A DNA stretch of 64,000 bases, from positions 124,001 to 188,000 of the forward strand of contig NZ_SCUT01000040.1 of NCBI RefSeq assembly GCF_004297265.1. The letters run 5' to 3'. This stretch comes from Reyranella sp. (GTDB lineage Bacteria > Pseudomonadota > Alphaproteobacteria > Reyranellales > Reyranellaceae). Numbering within the stretch: the first letter of the stretch is position 1; the number at the start of each line of letters is the position of its first letter. The position numbers and the translations under genes are program-made. This document shows, piece after piece, positions 17,811-25,673 of the stretch. Under the pieces are notes generated by a model that was not told the DNA's origin, searched no databases, and worked only from the letters and a program-made list of their open reading frames with translations.

Positions 17811-19634
17811 CTATTCGACGGTGACGCTCTTGGCGAGATTGCGCGGCTGGTCGACGTCGGTGCCCTTGGCGACGGCCGTGTAGTAGGCCAGCAACTGCAC
17901 CGGGATCGTGTAGAGGATCGGCGCCACCACGGGATCGACCGCCGGCAGGGTGAGCGTGGCGACCGCGTGCGGGCCGAGGCGCGCCACGCCGGCGGCGTCG
18001 CTCAACAGCACCAGCTTGCCGCCGCGCGCCTTCACCTGCTCGAAGTTCGATGCCGTCTTGTCGAACAGCGAATCGTTGGGCGCCACGACCACCACCGGCA
18101 CCAGCTCGTCGATCAGCGCGATCGGCCCGTGCTTCATCTCGCCGGCCGCGTAGCCCTCGGCATGGATGTAGGAAATCTCCTTCAGCTTCAGAGCCCCCTC
18201 AAGGGCGACCGGGAAGGAGGTGCCGCGGCCGAGATAGAGCACGTCGCGCGCTTCGGCCAGCACATGGTCGGCGATCTGCCGGTATTGCGCCTCCATGTTC
18301 ATCGCCTCGTTGATCAGGGCCGGCAGCTCGATGAGCGCGGCCACGTAGCGCGCCTCGTCGGCCGCCGACAGCGTGCCGCGTGCCCGCCCGGCCGCGATCG
18401 CCGCGACCAGCAGGACTGTCTGCTGCGTGGTCGTGGCCTTGGTCGAGCAGACGCTGATCTCGGGACCGGCCAGGGTGTGCAGCACGACATGCGATTCGCG
18501 GGCGATCGCGCTCTCCGGCACGTTCACGACCGAGAGCACGGTCTGCTTCTCAGCCTTGGCGTATCGCACTGCCGCCAGCGTGTCGGCCGTCTCGCCCGAC
18601 TGGGACACCGCGATGCAGACGCCGCCTTCGGGCAGCGGCGGCGCGCGGTAGCGGAACTCGGAGCCCAGCTCGACCTCGACCGGCAGCCGCGCGATCTGCT
18701 CGAACCAGTACTTGGCCACCATGCAGACGTAGAACGCGCCGCCGCAACCCGTCAGGGTGATGCGGCTCACCTTCGTCCAGTCGAACGGCAGCGGCGGCAG
18801 GGCGACCGTCCGGGTCGCCGGGTCGACGTAGCTCTGCAGCGTGTCGCCGATCACCGCCGGCTGCTCGTGAATCTCCTTGAGCATGAAGTGGCGGTGGTTG
18901 CCCTTGCCCATCATGGCGCCGCTGAGACCGGTCTGGCGGATCTCCCGCCTCACCTCCGTGGTGCCCTGGTAGACCTTCGCGCTGTCATGGGTGACCACGA
19001 CCCAGTCCTCGTCCTCGAGGTAGCTGACCCGCTTCGTGAAGGGCGCCAGCGCCAGCGCGTCGGTGCCGATATACATCTCGCCGTCGCCATAGCCAACCGC
19101 CAGCGAGCTGCCGCGGCGCGCGCCCATCAGCAGGTCATGGCGACCGCTGAAGAGCACGGCGAGCGCAAAGGCGCCGCGCAGACGCTCCATCGCCGTGCCC
19201 ATCGCCTGCTCCGGCGACATCTGCCGCTCGAGATACGAGGTGATGAGCTGGGCCACGACCTCGGTGTCGGTGTCGCTGTCGAAGCGGCGGCCCTCGGCCT
19301 CCATCTCCTCCTTCAGCTCCTGGAAGTTCTCGATGATGCCGTTGTGAACGACCGCGACCCGGTCCGTGGCGATCGGATGGGCGTTGCGCTCCGAGGGCTT
19401 GCCGTGCGTGGCCCAGCGCGTGTGGCCGATGCCGATCGTGCCCTTGAGTGGATCGTCCTTCAGCCGCGCCTCGAGGTTCACCAGCTTGCCCTCGGCCCGG
19501 CGCCGGTCGATGTGGCCGTTCACCAGGGTGGCGATGCCCGCCGAATCGTAGCCGCGATATTCGAGCCGCTTCAGCGCGTCGACCAGGAGAGGCGTGACGG
19601 GCGCTTTGCCGATGATGCCGATGATGCCGCACAT
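17811..19634 (-). CDS. glmS: Glutamine-fructose-6-phosphate aminotransferase (isomerizing)
   Basis: Makes glucosamine 6-phosphate from fructose 6-phosphate and glutamine for peptidoglycan and LPS. The 607-residue protein is full length. Cys2 (processed N-terminal nucleophile) is in MCGIIGIIG, with the glutaminase motifs GIGHTRWATHG and HNGIIENF. Two SIS domains carry TGCGGAFYVCMVAKYWFE (first part TGCGGAFY), SQSGETADT and the Lys-containing C-terminus DQPRNLAKSVTVE. It lies downstream of glmU on the same strand. No ribozyme or glmS leader element is seen in the 27-bp gap. Confidence 0.97.
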   Translation of the reverse strand: MCGIIGIIGKAPVTPLLVDALKRLEYRGYDSAGIATLVNGHIDRRRAEGKLVNLEARLKDDPLKGTIGIGHTRWATHGKPSERNAHPIATDRVAVVHNGIIENFQELKEEMEAEGRRFDSDTDTEVVAQLITSYLERQMSPEQAMGTAMERLRGAFALAVLFSGRHDLLMGARRGSSLAVGYGDGEMYIGTDALALAPFTKRVSYLEDEDWVVVTHDSAKVYQGTTEVRREIRQTGLSGAMMGKGNHRHFMLKEIHEQPAVIGDTLQSYVDPATRTVALPPLPFDWTKVSRITLTGCGGAFYVCMVAKYWFEQIARLPVEVELGSEFRYRAPPLPEGGVCIAVSQSGETADTLAAVRYAKAEKQTVLSVVNVPESAIARESHVVLHTLAGPEISVCSTKATTTQQTVLLVAAIAAGRARGTLSAADEARYVAALIELPALINEAMNMEAQYRQIADHVLAEARDVLYLGRGTSFPVALEGALKLKEISYIHAEGYAAGEMKHGPIALIDELVPVVVVAPNDSLFDKTASNFEQVKARGGKLVLLSDAAGVARLGPHAVATLTLPAVDPVVAPILYTIPVQLLAYYTAVAKGTDVDQPRNLAKSVTVE

Positions 19635-19661
19635 GGGATCTGTCTCGACCGAGAGAGGGGA

Positions 19662-21035
19662 CTATTTCTTGCCGGGCCGTTCTGCAGCAGCCTTCTTGAG
19701 GGCCGCGGCGCGGTTCTTCAGTTTCGCACGAAGCGCCGCCGCGCGCCCCTTCTTCGTGACCTGGCGGGCGCGGCCGAAGGCCAGCGCGTTGGCGGGAACG
19801 TCCTCCGTCACGACGCTGCCCGCGGTCACGTTGGCGCCCCTGCCGACCTTGAGCGGCGCCACCAGGGAGCTGTTGGAGCCGATGAACACGTCGGCGCCGA
19901 TGACGGTCCGGTGCTTGCCGTAGCCGTCGTAGTTCACGGCGATCGTGCCGGCTCCGATATTGCTGCCCGCACCGATGTCGGAGTCGCCGAGATAGGCCAG
20001 GTGGTTGGCCTTGGCGCCCTTCGCCATCCGGGTCGCCTTGAGCTCCACGAAATTGCCGATATGGACGCCATCGGCGACCTCCGAGCCCGGCCGGATGCGG
20101 GCGAACGGCCCGACCAGCACGCCCCTGCCGATGCGCACGCCCTCGATATCGCAGAAGGCGTTGATGACGGTATCCGACCCAACAGTCACGCCCGGCCCGA
20201 AACGCACGTTGGGCCCGATCGTGACGTCGGTTCCGAACTTGGTGTCGGCCGACAGCCAGACCGTGCCGGGATCGGTCATGGTGACGCCGCCCGCCATTGC
20301 GGCGGCGCGCAGGCGCTGCTGCAGCGCCTGCTCGGCCGCCGCCAGCTCGGACCGCGAATTGATGCCCAGGAACTCCGCCTCCTCGCCCGCCACGGCGATC
20401 GCCTTGTGGCCAGCCTCGCGCGCCAGGCGCACGGCATCGGTGAGATAGAATTCGCGCTTCACATTGTCGTTGCGGATCGCGTCCAGCAGCGTGGCGATCA
20501 GCTTGCCCTCGATGCACATGACGCCGGAATTGGAGAAGGCGACCGCCCGCTCCTTCGCGTCGGCATCCTTGCTTTCGACGATCTTCACCAGTTCGCCGTC
20601 CTGTTCGATCAGGCGACCGTACGGCGTGGGATCGCGAGCAATGAAGCCCAATACGCCGACGGCGGCCCCGGCCTTGCGGCAGGCCGCGACCAGCTTCCGC
20701 AGGCTGCCCGTCGTGACGAGCGGCGCATCGCCGAACACGATCAGCACAGGCCCGTCATGGCCCTTCAGCGCGCCCAGCGCCGCCTTGGCCGCGTGCCCCG
20801 TTCCCAGCGGCTTGAGCTGCACCACCGTCGGATGGGGCGCGAAAGCCCTGGCCACCTCGGTGGCGCCGGGCGCGACTACCCCCACGATGCGGCTCGGTTT
20901 CAGCGCCGCTGCATTGGCCAGAACGTGGGCCAGCATGGGCCGGTTGGCCAGCCGGTGCAGGACCTTCGGCAGAGCCGACTTCATGCGGGTGCCGGCACCG
21001 GCTGCCAGGATGACCACGGCGATGGGCGATTTCAT
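19662..21035 (-). CDS. glmU: Bifunctional UDP-GlcNAc pyrophosphorylase / glucosamine-1-P acetyltransferase
   Basis: Catalyses the last two steps of UDP-GlcNAc synthesis. The ATG at 21035 gives MKSPIAVVILAAGAGTRMKS, the family start with the LAAGxGTRMKS nucleotide site. The pyrophosphorylase half contains VIFGDAPL-like LIVFGDAPLVT, and the C-terminal left-handed beta-helix has hexapeptide repeats from about residue 250, with YDGYGKHRTVIG near the acetyl-CoA site. Its length of 457 residues is normal. The Lys/Arg-rich C-terminal tail (about 30 residues) is probably disordered. It forms a likely operon with glmS and is divergent from gph. Confidence 0.96.
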   Translation of the reverse strand: MKSPIAVVILAAGAGTRMKSALPKVLHRLANRPMLAHVLANAAALKPSRIVGVVAPGATEVARAFAPHPTVVQLKPLGTGHAAKAALGALKGHDGPVLIVFGDAPLVTTGSLRKLVAACRKAGAAVGVLGFIARDPTPYGRLIEQDGELVKIVESKDADAKERAVAFSNSGVMCIEGKLIATLLDAIRNDNVKREFYLTDAVRLAREAGHKAIAVAGEEAEFLGINSRSELAAAEQALQQRLRAAAMAGGVTMTDPGTVWLSADTKFGTDVTIGPNVRFGPGVTVGSDTVINAFCDIEGVRIGRGVLVGPFARIRPGSEVADGVHIGNFVELKATRMAKGAKANHLAYLGDSDIGAGSNIGAGTIAVNYDGYGKHRTVIGADVFIGSNSSLVAPLKVGRGANVTAGSVVTEDVPANALAFGRARQVTKKGRAAALRAKLKNRAAALKKAAAERPGKK

Positions 21036-21094
21036 GCCCGTCCGATGCCACGGGGCTGGCGGACGGGCAAGGCGGATGTGGTAGAGGAAACTGC

Positions 21095-21799
21095 ATGCAG
21101 ACAGATGCCGCAAAACTCATCGCCGCCCGCTTCGACACGGTCCTCTACGACCTCGACGGCACCCTGATCGACAGCGCCAAGGACATGCAGCTGGCGGTCA
21201 GCAACGTCCTGGCCGACCACGGCCTGCCGCCCGTGACCGAGGACGATGTCCGGATCTTCATGGGCCAGGGCAGCAAGGTGACCATGGGCAAGGCCTTCGC
21301 CAAGCACGGCAAGTCTCTGGACGACGAGGCGCTGACCGCCGTGACGCGTGAGTTCGTGCGCTACTACGAGGCCGACCCGATCAGCCACACCACCGCCTTC
21401 GCCGGCGTCGCCGAGGTGGTCGCTTCCTTCGCCGGGCTCGGCCTCAAGCAGGGCGTCTGCACCAACAAGTTCGAGAAGCCCTCGCGCATGATCCTCGAGC
21501 ATCTGAAGCTGATGCCGCCGATCAGCGACGTGGCCGGCGCCGACAGCTTCCCGGTGCGCAAGCCCGACCCGCGCCACATCCTGATGCTGCTGGAGCGCAT
21601 GGGCGGCGACCCGAAGCGCGCCGTCATGATCGGCGATTCGACGCACGACGCCGAGGCCGCCCGCGGCGCGGGCATCCCGGCGGTGCTGGTGAGCTGGGGC
21701 TACACCGCCAAGCCCGCGAGCGAGCTGGGCGCCGATGCCGTGATCGACCGTTTCGACGCCCTTCCCGAGGCGCTGGCCCGACTCGCATCGGCCCGTTGA
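21095..21799 (+). CDS. gph: HAD-family phosphoglycolate phosphatase
   Basis: Removes phosphate from 2-phosphoglycolate, a product of DNA repair. The 234-residue HAD hydrolase has motif I DLDGTLIDS with the nucleophile Asp near residue 21, a helical cap, motif II in GVCTNK (Thr), the Lys of KPDPRH and motif IV IGDSTHDAEAA. It is the best family match among HAD phosphatases, though the exact substrate is assumed. It is divergent from glmU with 59 bp between starts and is followed by the tRNA-Val gene. Confidence 0.85.
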   Translation: MQTDAAKLIAARFDTVLYDLDGTLIDSAKDMQLAVSNVLADHGLPPVTEDDVRIFMGQGSKVTMGKAFAKHGKSLDDEALTAVTREFVRYYEADPISHTTAFAGVAEVVASFAGLGLKQGVCTNKFEKPSRMILEHLKLMPPISDVAGADSFPVRKPDPRHILMLLERMGGDPKRAVMIGDSTHDAEAARGAGIPAVLVSWGYTAKPASELGADAVIDRFDALPEALARLASAR

Positions 21800-21834
21800 C
21801 GGCCACGCCCACCTGCCCTATACGCGCCCCTTCC

Positions 21835-21909
21835 GGGCGCTTAGCTCAGCGGGAGAGCACACCCTTCACACGGGTGGGGTCGTAGGTTCAATCCCTACAG
21901 CGCCCACCA
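21835..21909 (+). tRNA. tRNA-Val (anticodon CAC)
   Basis: A full cloverleaf can be folded. Acceptor GGGCGCT pairs with AGCGCCC, the D arm is GCTC...GAGC, and the anticodon stem CACCC/GGGTG surrounds loop TTCACAC with anticodon CAC. The T arm is GTAGG TTCAATC CCTAC, with discriminator A and an encoded CCA at 21907-21909. The 3' 41 bases recur at 22814-22854, marking it as an integration site. Confidence 0.95.
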
Positions 21910-21938
21910 TCTATCCTCCGGATATCATTAGATATTTT

Positions 21939-21983
21939 GGTTTCTGCCCTCTCATGCCCTCCTGCATGAGAGGGCACGAAACC
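21939..21983. repeat. 45-bp imperfect palindrome inside the tRNA element
   Basis: GCCCTCTCATG (21946-21956) and CATGAGAGGGC (21965-21975) form an exact 11-bp inverted repeat with an eight-base loop. After a short mismatch the arms extend with GGTTTC (21939-21944) and GAAACC (21978-21983). There is no T-run on either side, so it does not look like a terminator. Its place 30 bp inside the proximal attachment repeat suggests a recombinase-arm or origin-like site, or an RNA hairpin. Confidence 0.8.
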
Positions 21984-22139
21984 GCGTGAACAAGCACGGA
22001 ACATGGGGCAACGCTGGGGCAAGCGATGCCAAAGCGTTCTCATGCGCAACGGTTACGATCTCGCCCGTTGGCGCCGCATAGATCTCATCCGCTTGGTTGC
22101 CCGCAAAGTCAGCACCGCTAGCGACGCCGCTCCGCGTCG

Positions 22140-22649
22140 TCAGCGTGACTGTCGAACCGGCTCTCCCTTACCGATTTCTATCTTTGCCTTGAATTGCTCA
22201 CTTGCTTGTTTGGCAAGCTGGTCGTCGACCTTCCTGCTCGCGCCGGCAATTGAAGCATCATAAGCCCTCTTGAGAACAGCCGGGTCGGCCATCGTGGAAT
22301 TCTTCTCCAGCGCTGCCCTGAACGACTTCGCTCCATCTGGCGTCGGAACAAGGATGGGGAAGGCCTTGCCGCCTATGAGGAGCGTTGCCTCGCCATTTAC
22401 CCTCTGAAGCACCACTGGCTTCGAGCCTCCCGCACCGCCGGTGTTGGCTATAAGCGCTTCAGGAAAACACGCAAATGTGCTTACTTTGACACGCCGATTG
22501 CATTCTTCCATGGACATATCAGGGTAAGGGGCGCAGCTCTCGGAACCATGGACAACGCAACACAGCAAAACAGCATGTGCAGATGTTGCAGACAACGTAG
22601 CCATCGTCGCTGCGGCCGCAAAAGCAATAGTCCTTGCCTTGTTTCCCAT
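22140..22649 (-). CDS. Exported protein of unknown function, cargo of the tRNA element
   Basis: A 169-residue protein starting at ATG 22649 (MGNKARTIAF) behind a GGGGGAG ribosome site. It has a Sec signal peptide with cleavage after SAHA near residue 26. The mature N-terminus is Cys-rich (LLCCVV, ESCAPY, EECNRR, FACFPE), suggesting disulfides in the periplasm. The C-terminal half is helical and charged. I recognise no family. Codon use is visibly less GC-biased than in neighbours, consistent with acquisition on the element. It is the only intact gene between the repeats. Confidence 0.65.
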   Translation of the reverse strand: MGNKARTIAFAAAATMATLSATSAHAVLLCCVVHGSESCAPYPDMSMEECNRRVKVSTFACFPEALIANTGGAGGSKPVVLQRVNGEATLLIGGKAFPILVPTPDGAKSFRAALEKNSTMADPAVLKRAYDASIAGASRKVDDQLAKQASEQFKAKIEIGKGEPVRQSR

Positions 22650-22813
22650 GAACTTTCTCCCCCACCCTTCAACTGGCTGCACGGACATTTCCGGACATTT
22701 TCGCCGTGAAGCAGCTTTCAGGCGCGTACCATGCGGCGGCGTGCCGCGCCACAGGCCGTTGACGCTACCGTTACCCATGCTTGGCCGGCGAGATGACCGC
22801 GGATCAAATCGGC

Positions 22814-22854
22814 CACGGGTGGGGTCGTAGGTTCAATCCCTACAGCGCCCACCA
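22814..22854 (+). repeat. Distal attachment repeat: copy of tRNA-Val 3' end
   Basis: An exact 41-bp copy of tRNA-Val from the anticodon 3' stem through the encoded CCA. It lacks the acceptor 5' strand and D arm, so it is not a second tRNA gene. The normal chromosomal continuation, with a terminator, starts right after it. Confidence 0.92.
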
Positions 22855-22866
22855 CCGGTTTTTAAG

Positions 22867-22898
22867 GGCTCCGAGGCACTTCGCTTCGGAGCCTTTTT
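22867..22898 (+). terminator. Terminator, probably the original one of tRNA-Val
   Basis: GGCTCCGA (22867-22874) pairs with TCGGAGCC (22886-22893), followed by five T residues. It starts 12 bp after the distal tRNA repeat. This is where a tRNA-Val terminator would have stood before the element inserted. Confidence 0.75.
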
Positions 22899-23028
22899 CT
22901 TGGAAATGGGTGCACCCGGCTCATGGGTACGGCAGCCTTGCTGCCTGAAAGTCTTCGGCTGCAGAACGACGACGCCTGGTCACAAGTCAGCCGTAGCGAA
23001 TCCGCACCATGGTCCGGGACCCACGCGC

Positions 23029-24339
23029 TCAGCCGATCTCACGCACTGCCCGCTCGACCGCATCCATGTCGAGCAGCATTGGGCCGGGTACTCCGTCCTC
23101 CACGAGACTTGAAATGTGAAAGGCCTCGTAGCCTCGGATGGAGCTGATCAGCAACTGGTTGACGGCAGGCTTGGTCATGAGCTCGATCAGCCTGGCCCGC
23201 GGATTGGCGTTGAAGAGCATCATGTACAGGGCAAAGCCCGACGGTCCGGCGACATGCGTCGCATTGGCGATGATCGCGACCTGATCCTCGAAATCCATCA
23301 GCTCGGGCTGAAGAATCTCGTAACCTTGCCCACGGAAGAAGGTCTCCGCCTCTTCTTCATTCCGGATGACCGCATCAGGCTTGAGGATGGCCAGCTCCGC
23401 CTCGAAGGCCCGCCGGCTCAGATAGACCTTTTCGGGCGTGCGCCCCTTGTGGGGGCGGATCTGCAGCATCCGCTCCCTCACGTGATCGAAGACGGTGCAC
23501 ATACCGGGCGAGGCCCTGAGGCCCGGCCAGAATTGAGAGGACGGCAGGATGAGCCTGCTGACCCTGACGTCGCAAGTCGCAACGACCCTGATCCGGGACG
23601 GCTGCACGTCAAGCGCCCTCAGGATGGCCAATGCAAAGGGAGGGACGATCAACCGGTCGGCCCAGCTGTGGAACACAAGGGAGATCGAAAGATCAGCCTT
23701 CAGCAGGTACCAGGCGCGCGCCAGCGACTCGAGGAGGAAAGGACCGAAACGGTGGGACCAGCGGCCGAGATAGACACAGGTGTCACGGATGCTGTCGGCC
23801 TCCTCGATCCGGGCCCGATCCAGCACGGGGACATTGATGCGCTTGTTCCAACGATGCTGCGTCAGCGCATCTTGTTCCAGAAACTCGGGCACGATGTGTC
23901 CGTCACTGCGATACACAGCGCCGGAGAAGGCGCGCGGCGGCAACATCGGGTCCCTTTGCCTGGAAAGCAGGGCGGCCGGGATCTCCTCGACCTCGAGGGA
24001 CTGAACTTCCTCCTCCGCCAGCACATGGCGGCTGTCCGGATTGAGGTTGAAGAACGTCAGCCTGCCATCACTCCACCGCCAAACCGGACTGTCCCCGCAT
24101 TGCTGCGGAGTCAGGCGGATTTCCTTCGACCCGGCGGGCCTGGCAAGCTGGCCGAGGGGCCTCAAGGGTTCGGCAACCACTCTTGTCGACCGGGCCAATG
24201 AACGAGGCGCCGCCGGCTCTCGCTCGTCGATTGGTTGAATCGCATCGGCCCTTCTCTTCCTCTTCCTTTCGGCTTTGCGCTTCTGCAGCCGCAGCAACTT
24301 CGCAAAGTTCTGGGCACTGGGAGGTGGCCGATCTGTCAT
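23029..24339 (-). CDS. Glycosyltransferase family 61 (DUF563) protein
   Basis: A 436-residue protein. I use the ATG at 24339 (MTDRPPPSAQ) because GGAG lies seven bases upstream; an ATG at 24384 has no room for a ribosome site. After a basic N-terminus (QKRKAERKRKRR) the GT61 core follows: YLGRWSHRFGPFLLESLARA near the middle, the DVQPSRIRVV stretch, KVYLSRR, and the C-terminal nucleotide-sugar region IIANATHVAGPSGFALYMMLF. Members transfer sugars in surface-polysaccharide or protein glycosylation. It is divergent from a sulfotransferase-like gene, so a shared role in surface-glycan decoration is possible. Confidence 0.8.
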   Translation of the reverse strand: MTDRPPPSAQNFAKLLRLQKRKAERKRKRRADAIQPIDEREPAAPRSLARSTRVVAEPLRPLGQLARPAGSKEIRLTPQQCGDSPVWRWSDGRLTFFNLNPDSRHVLAEEEVQSLEVEEIPAALLSRQRDPMLPPRAFSGAVYRSDGHIVPEFLEQDALTQHRWNKRINVPVLDRARIEEADSIRDTCVYLGRWSHRFGPFLLESLARAWYLLKADLSISLVFHSWADRLIVPPFALAILRALDVQPSRIRVVATCDVRVSRLILPSSQFWPGLRASPGMCTVFDHVRERMLQIRPHKGRTPEKVYLSRRAFEAELAILKPDAVIRNEEEAETFFRGQGYEILQPELMDFEDQVAIIANATHVAGPSGFALYMMLFNANPRARLIELMTKPAVNQLLISSIRGYEAFHISSLVEDGVPGPMLLDMDAVERAVREIG

Positions 24340-24469
24340 CCTGTGTCTCCAGCCTCCGGATGTGTCTCTCTCTACGCTGCTCATCCCTCTATATATACAA
24401 AGAGAAGCGTGGGCGTAGCAAAGTGACCGCCTTTACTCATGGTTGATCGACTGAGTCTCTCTTTCGTGA

Positions 24470-25129
24470 TTGAATGGTTTGACGCAAGGGGAGGCGGTGA
24501 TCGACAGTTCGTTTGCAGGCGCACTCATCAAGAACGGACACAAGACTACTGAGCGCAAGTCCATCATCATCTGCGGCCCTACACGAGGCGGGACGTCGTT
24601 CGCAGCCTCGGTATTCTACCGCTTGGGCGTGCCTTTTAAGCGCGATGCAGACGACAAACTCAGCATTCGCCTTGAGCACTCTGAGTTGCAGCTCGCCTTC
24701 TCGGCGCAGAACTGGAAAATGATGGACAAAACTGTCGAGGACTTCTGTTACCTGCATTTGGTCTGGGGATGGAAGGTGCCGGCGATCGAAAGGCAGCTCG
24801 CGAAGGTGGCGCAGATGATTCCCAATCCGCACGCCGTCATGATTTTCAAGGAGCCGCTGTCGGTCGCCGCTCGAAAGGCGATTGTCCGGAAAAGCGATCT
24901 AGTGCAGCGCCTTCAGGAAGTTGTGAATGCCTACGGGATGATGGCCGCCCTCGCCGCGTCAGCAGAATATCCGCTGCTCCTGATCTCCTACGACAAGGCG
25001 GTCGCGAACCTTCCGGTGTTCCTGAAGGTCGCTGCCCACTACGCGGGTATAGCTTCATACAATGAAAACGCCGTCATCGCGGGAATCCAGGAAGACCAGC
25101 GACGCTACCTGAGAGCAACCCGGACGTAA
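24470..25129 (+). CDS. Sulfotransferase-like P-loop protein
   Basis: A protein of about 210-219 residues with SIIICGPTRGGTSFAASVFYRLG, which fits the PAPS 5'-phosphosulfate-binding loop of sulfotransferases (GPTRGGTSF core at about residues 36-44). HAVMIFKEPLSVAARK and LLLISYDKAVANL follow, and the last resembles the 3'-phosphate-binding strand region. It would sulfate a carbohydrate or other acceptor in the cytosol. The start is uncertain: TTG at 24470 or 24479, or GTG at 24497, where GGGGAGG is only two bases away. Less GC-biased than core genes and divergent from the GT61 gene. Confidence 0.6.
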   Translation: MNGLTQGEAVIDSSFAGALIKNGHKTTERKSIIICGPTRGGTSFAASVFYRLGVPFKRDADDKLSIRLEHSELQLAFSAQNWKMMDKTVEDFCYLHLVWGWKVPAIERQLAKVAQMIPNPHAVMIFKEPLSVAARKAIVRKSDLVQRLQEVVNAYGMMAALAASAEYPLLLISYDKAVANLPVFLKVAAHYAGIASYNENAVIAGIQEDQRRYLRATRT

Positions 25130-25673
25130 CGGCATGGATGTCGTCGCGCGGCGTGCGGGCGAGGCCGAGGAGGCAATGCGGGATGCGATCGTCGCAACGG
25201 TGCGGGTAGTCGAGTACGTTTTCAGCTGGATCAGGGCTCCGGTCGGGCTGGGCAAGGTCAATCCCGGTATGAAGGTCGCCCGTACCATGCACGTCCATCT
25301 GATGGCGCCCCCATTTCTGGACTTGGAAGAACAAGCCCATCGCGGCGCGCCGGCATGGCCGCGCTTCTGGCCCTGACAACGGGGGCCAGCGGGCGTGCCG
25401 TCTCAACCGAGAGGTCGAGGGCCGAGCGCAGGCGCGCATCGGCGAACTGCTCCGCGCCAATGGCATTGCCGCCGCCGAGATCCATTCCAGCCGGCGGTGC
25501 CGCCGCCTCGACGCCGTGACACTCATGAAGCCGGGTAATGTACGCCCGCAGCCTCTACTCAATTCCTTCTTTCAGGATCGGGGCCGCGAAGCCGGGCGGC
25601 CCGCTCGCGGTTCAAGAACGGCTCCCGACCGCCTGTCGGACGGCGGACCTGCCCCCGGCGGACGAAGGCTGCT
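25130..25673. other. 544-bp stretch without a recognisable gene
   Basis: Open frames of 60-160 codons exist on both strands here, but none has a good ribosome site together with a recognisable motif, signal or family resemblance. Base composition returns to the GC-rich norm. It may hold decayed coding sequence at the edge of the accessory region. I see no inverted repeats typical of insertion sequences. Confidence 0.5.

Larger units (their letters stand above)
21869..22854. mobile_element. Small tRNA-Val-integrated element or island remnant
   Basis: The 3' part of tRNA-Val (21869-21909) is repeated exactly at 22814-22854, giving 41-bp direct repeats of the kind left by a tyrosine integrase using a tRNA attachment site. 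The 904 bp between them look less GC-rich than the surroundings. They hold a long imperfect palindrome next to the proximal repeat and one exported-protein gene on the minus strand. No integrase is present, so it is either a decayed island or an element mobilised in trans. Confidence 0.8.

Noticed and set aside
17967-21167. Open frame of 1066 codons on the plus strand
   Set aside because: It covers glmS and glmU antisense and has the same low-complexity composition with no motif.
21946-21975. Hairpin as a terminator for tRNA-Val or the cargo gene
   Set aside because: No T-run follows on either strand, and the cargo gene stop is about 165 bp away.
22814-22854. Second tRNA-Val gene
   Set aside because: Only the 3' anticodon strand, T arm, acceptor 3' strand and CCA are present. 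The 5' half is missing, so it is an attachment-site copy.
25130-25673. Small ORFs of 60-160 codons as genes
   Set aside because: No motif, signal peptide or ribosome site stands out, and overlapping frames on both strands look equally plausible.
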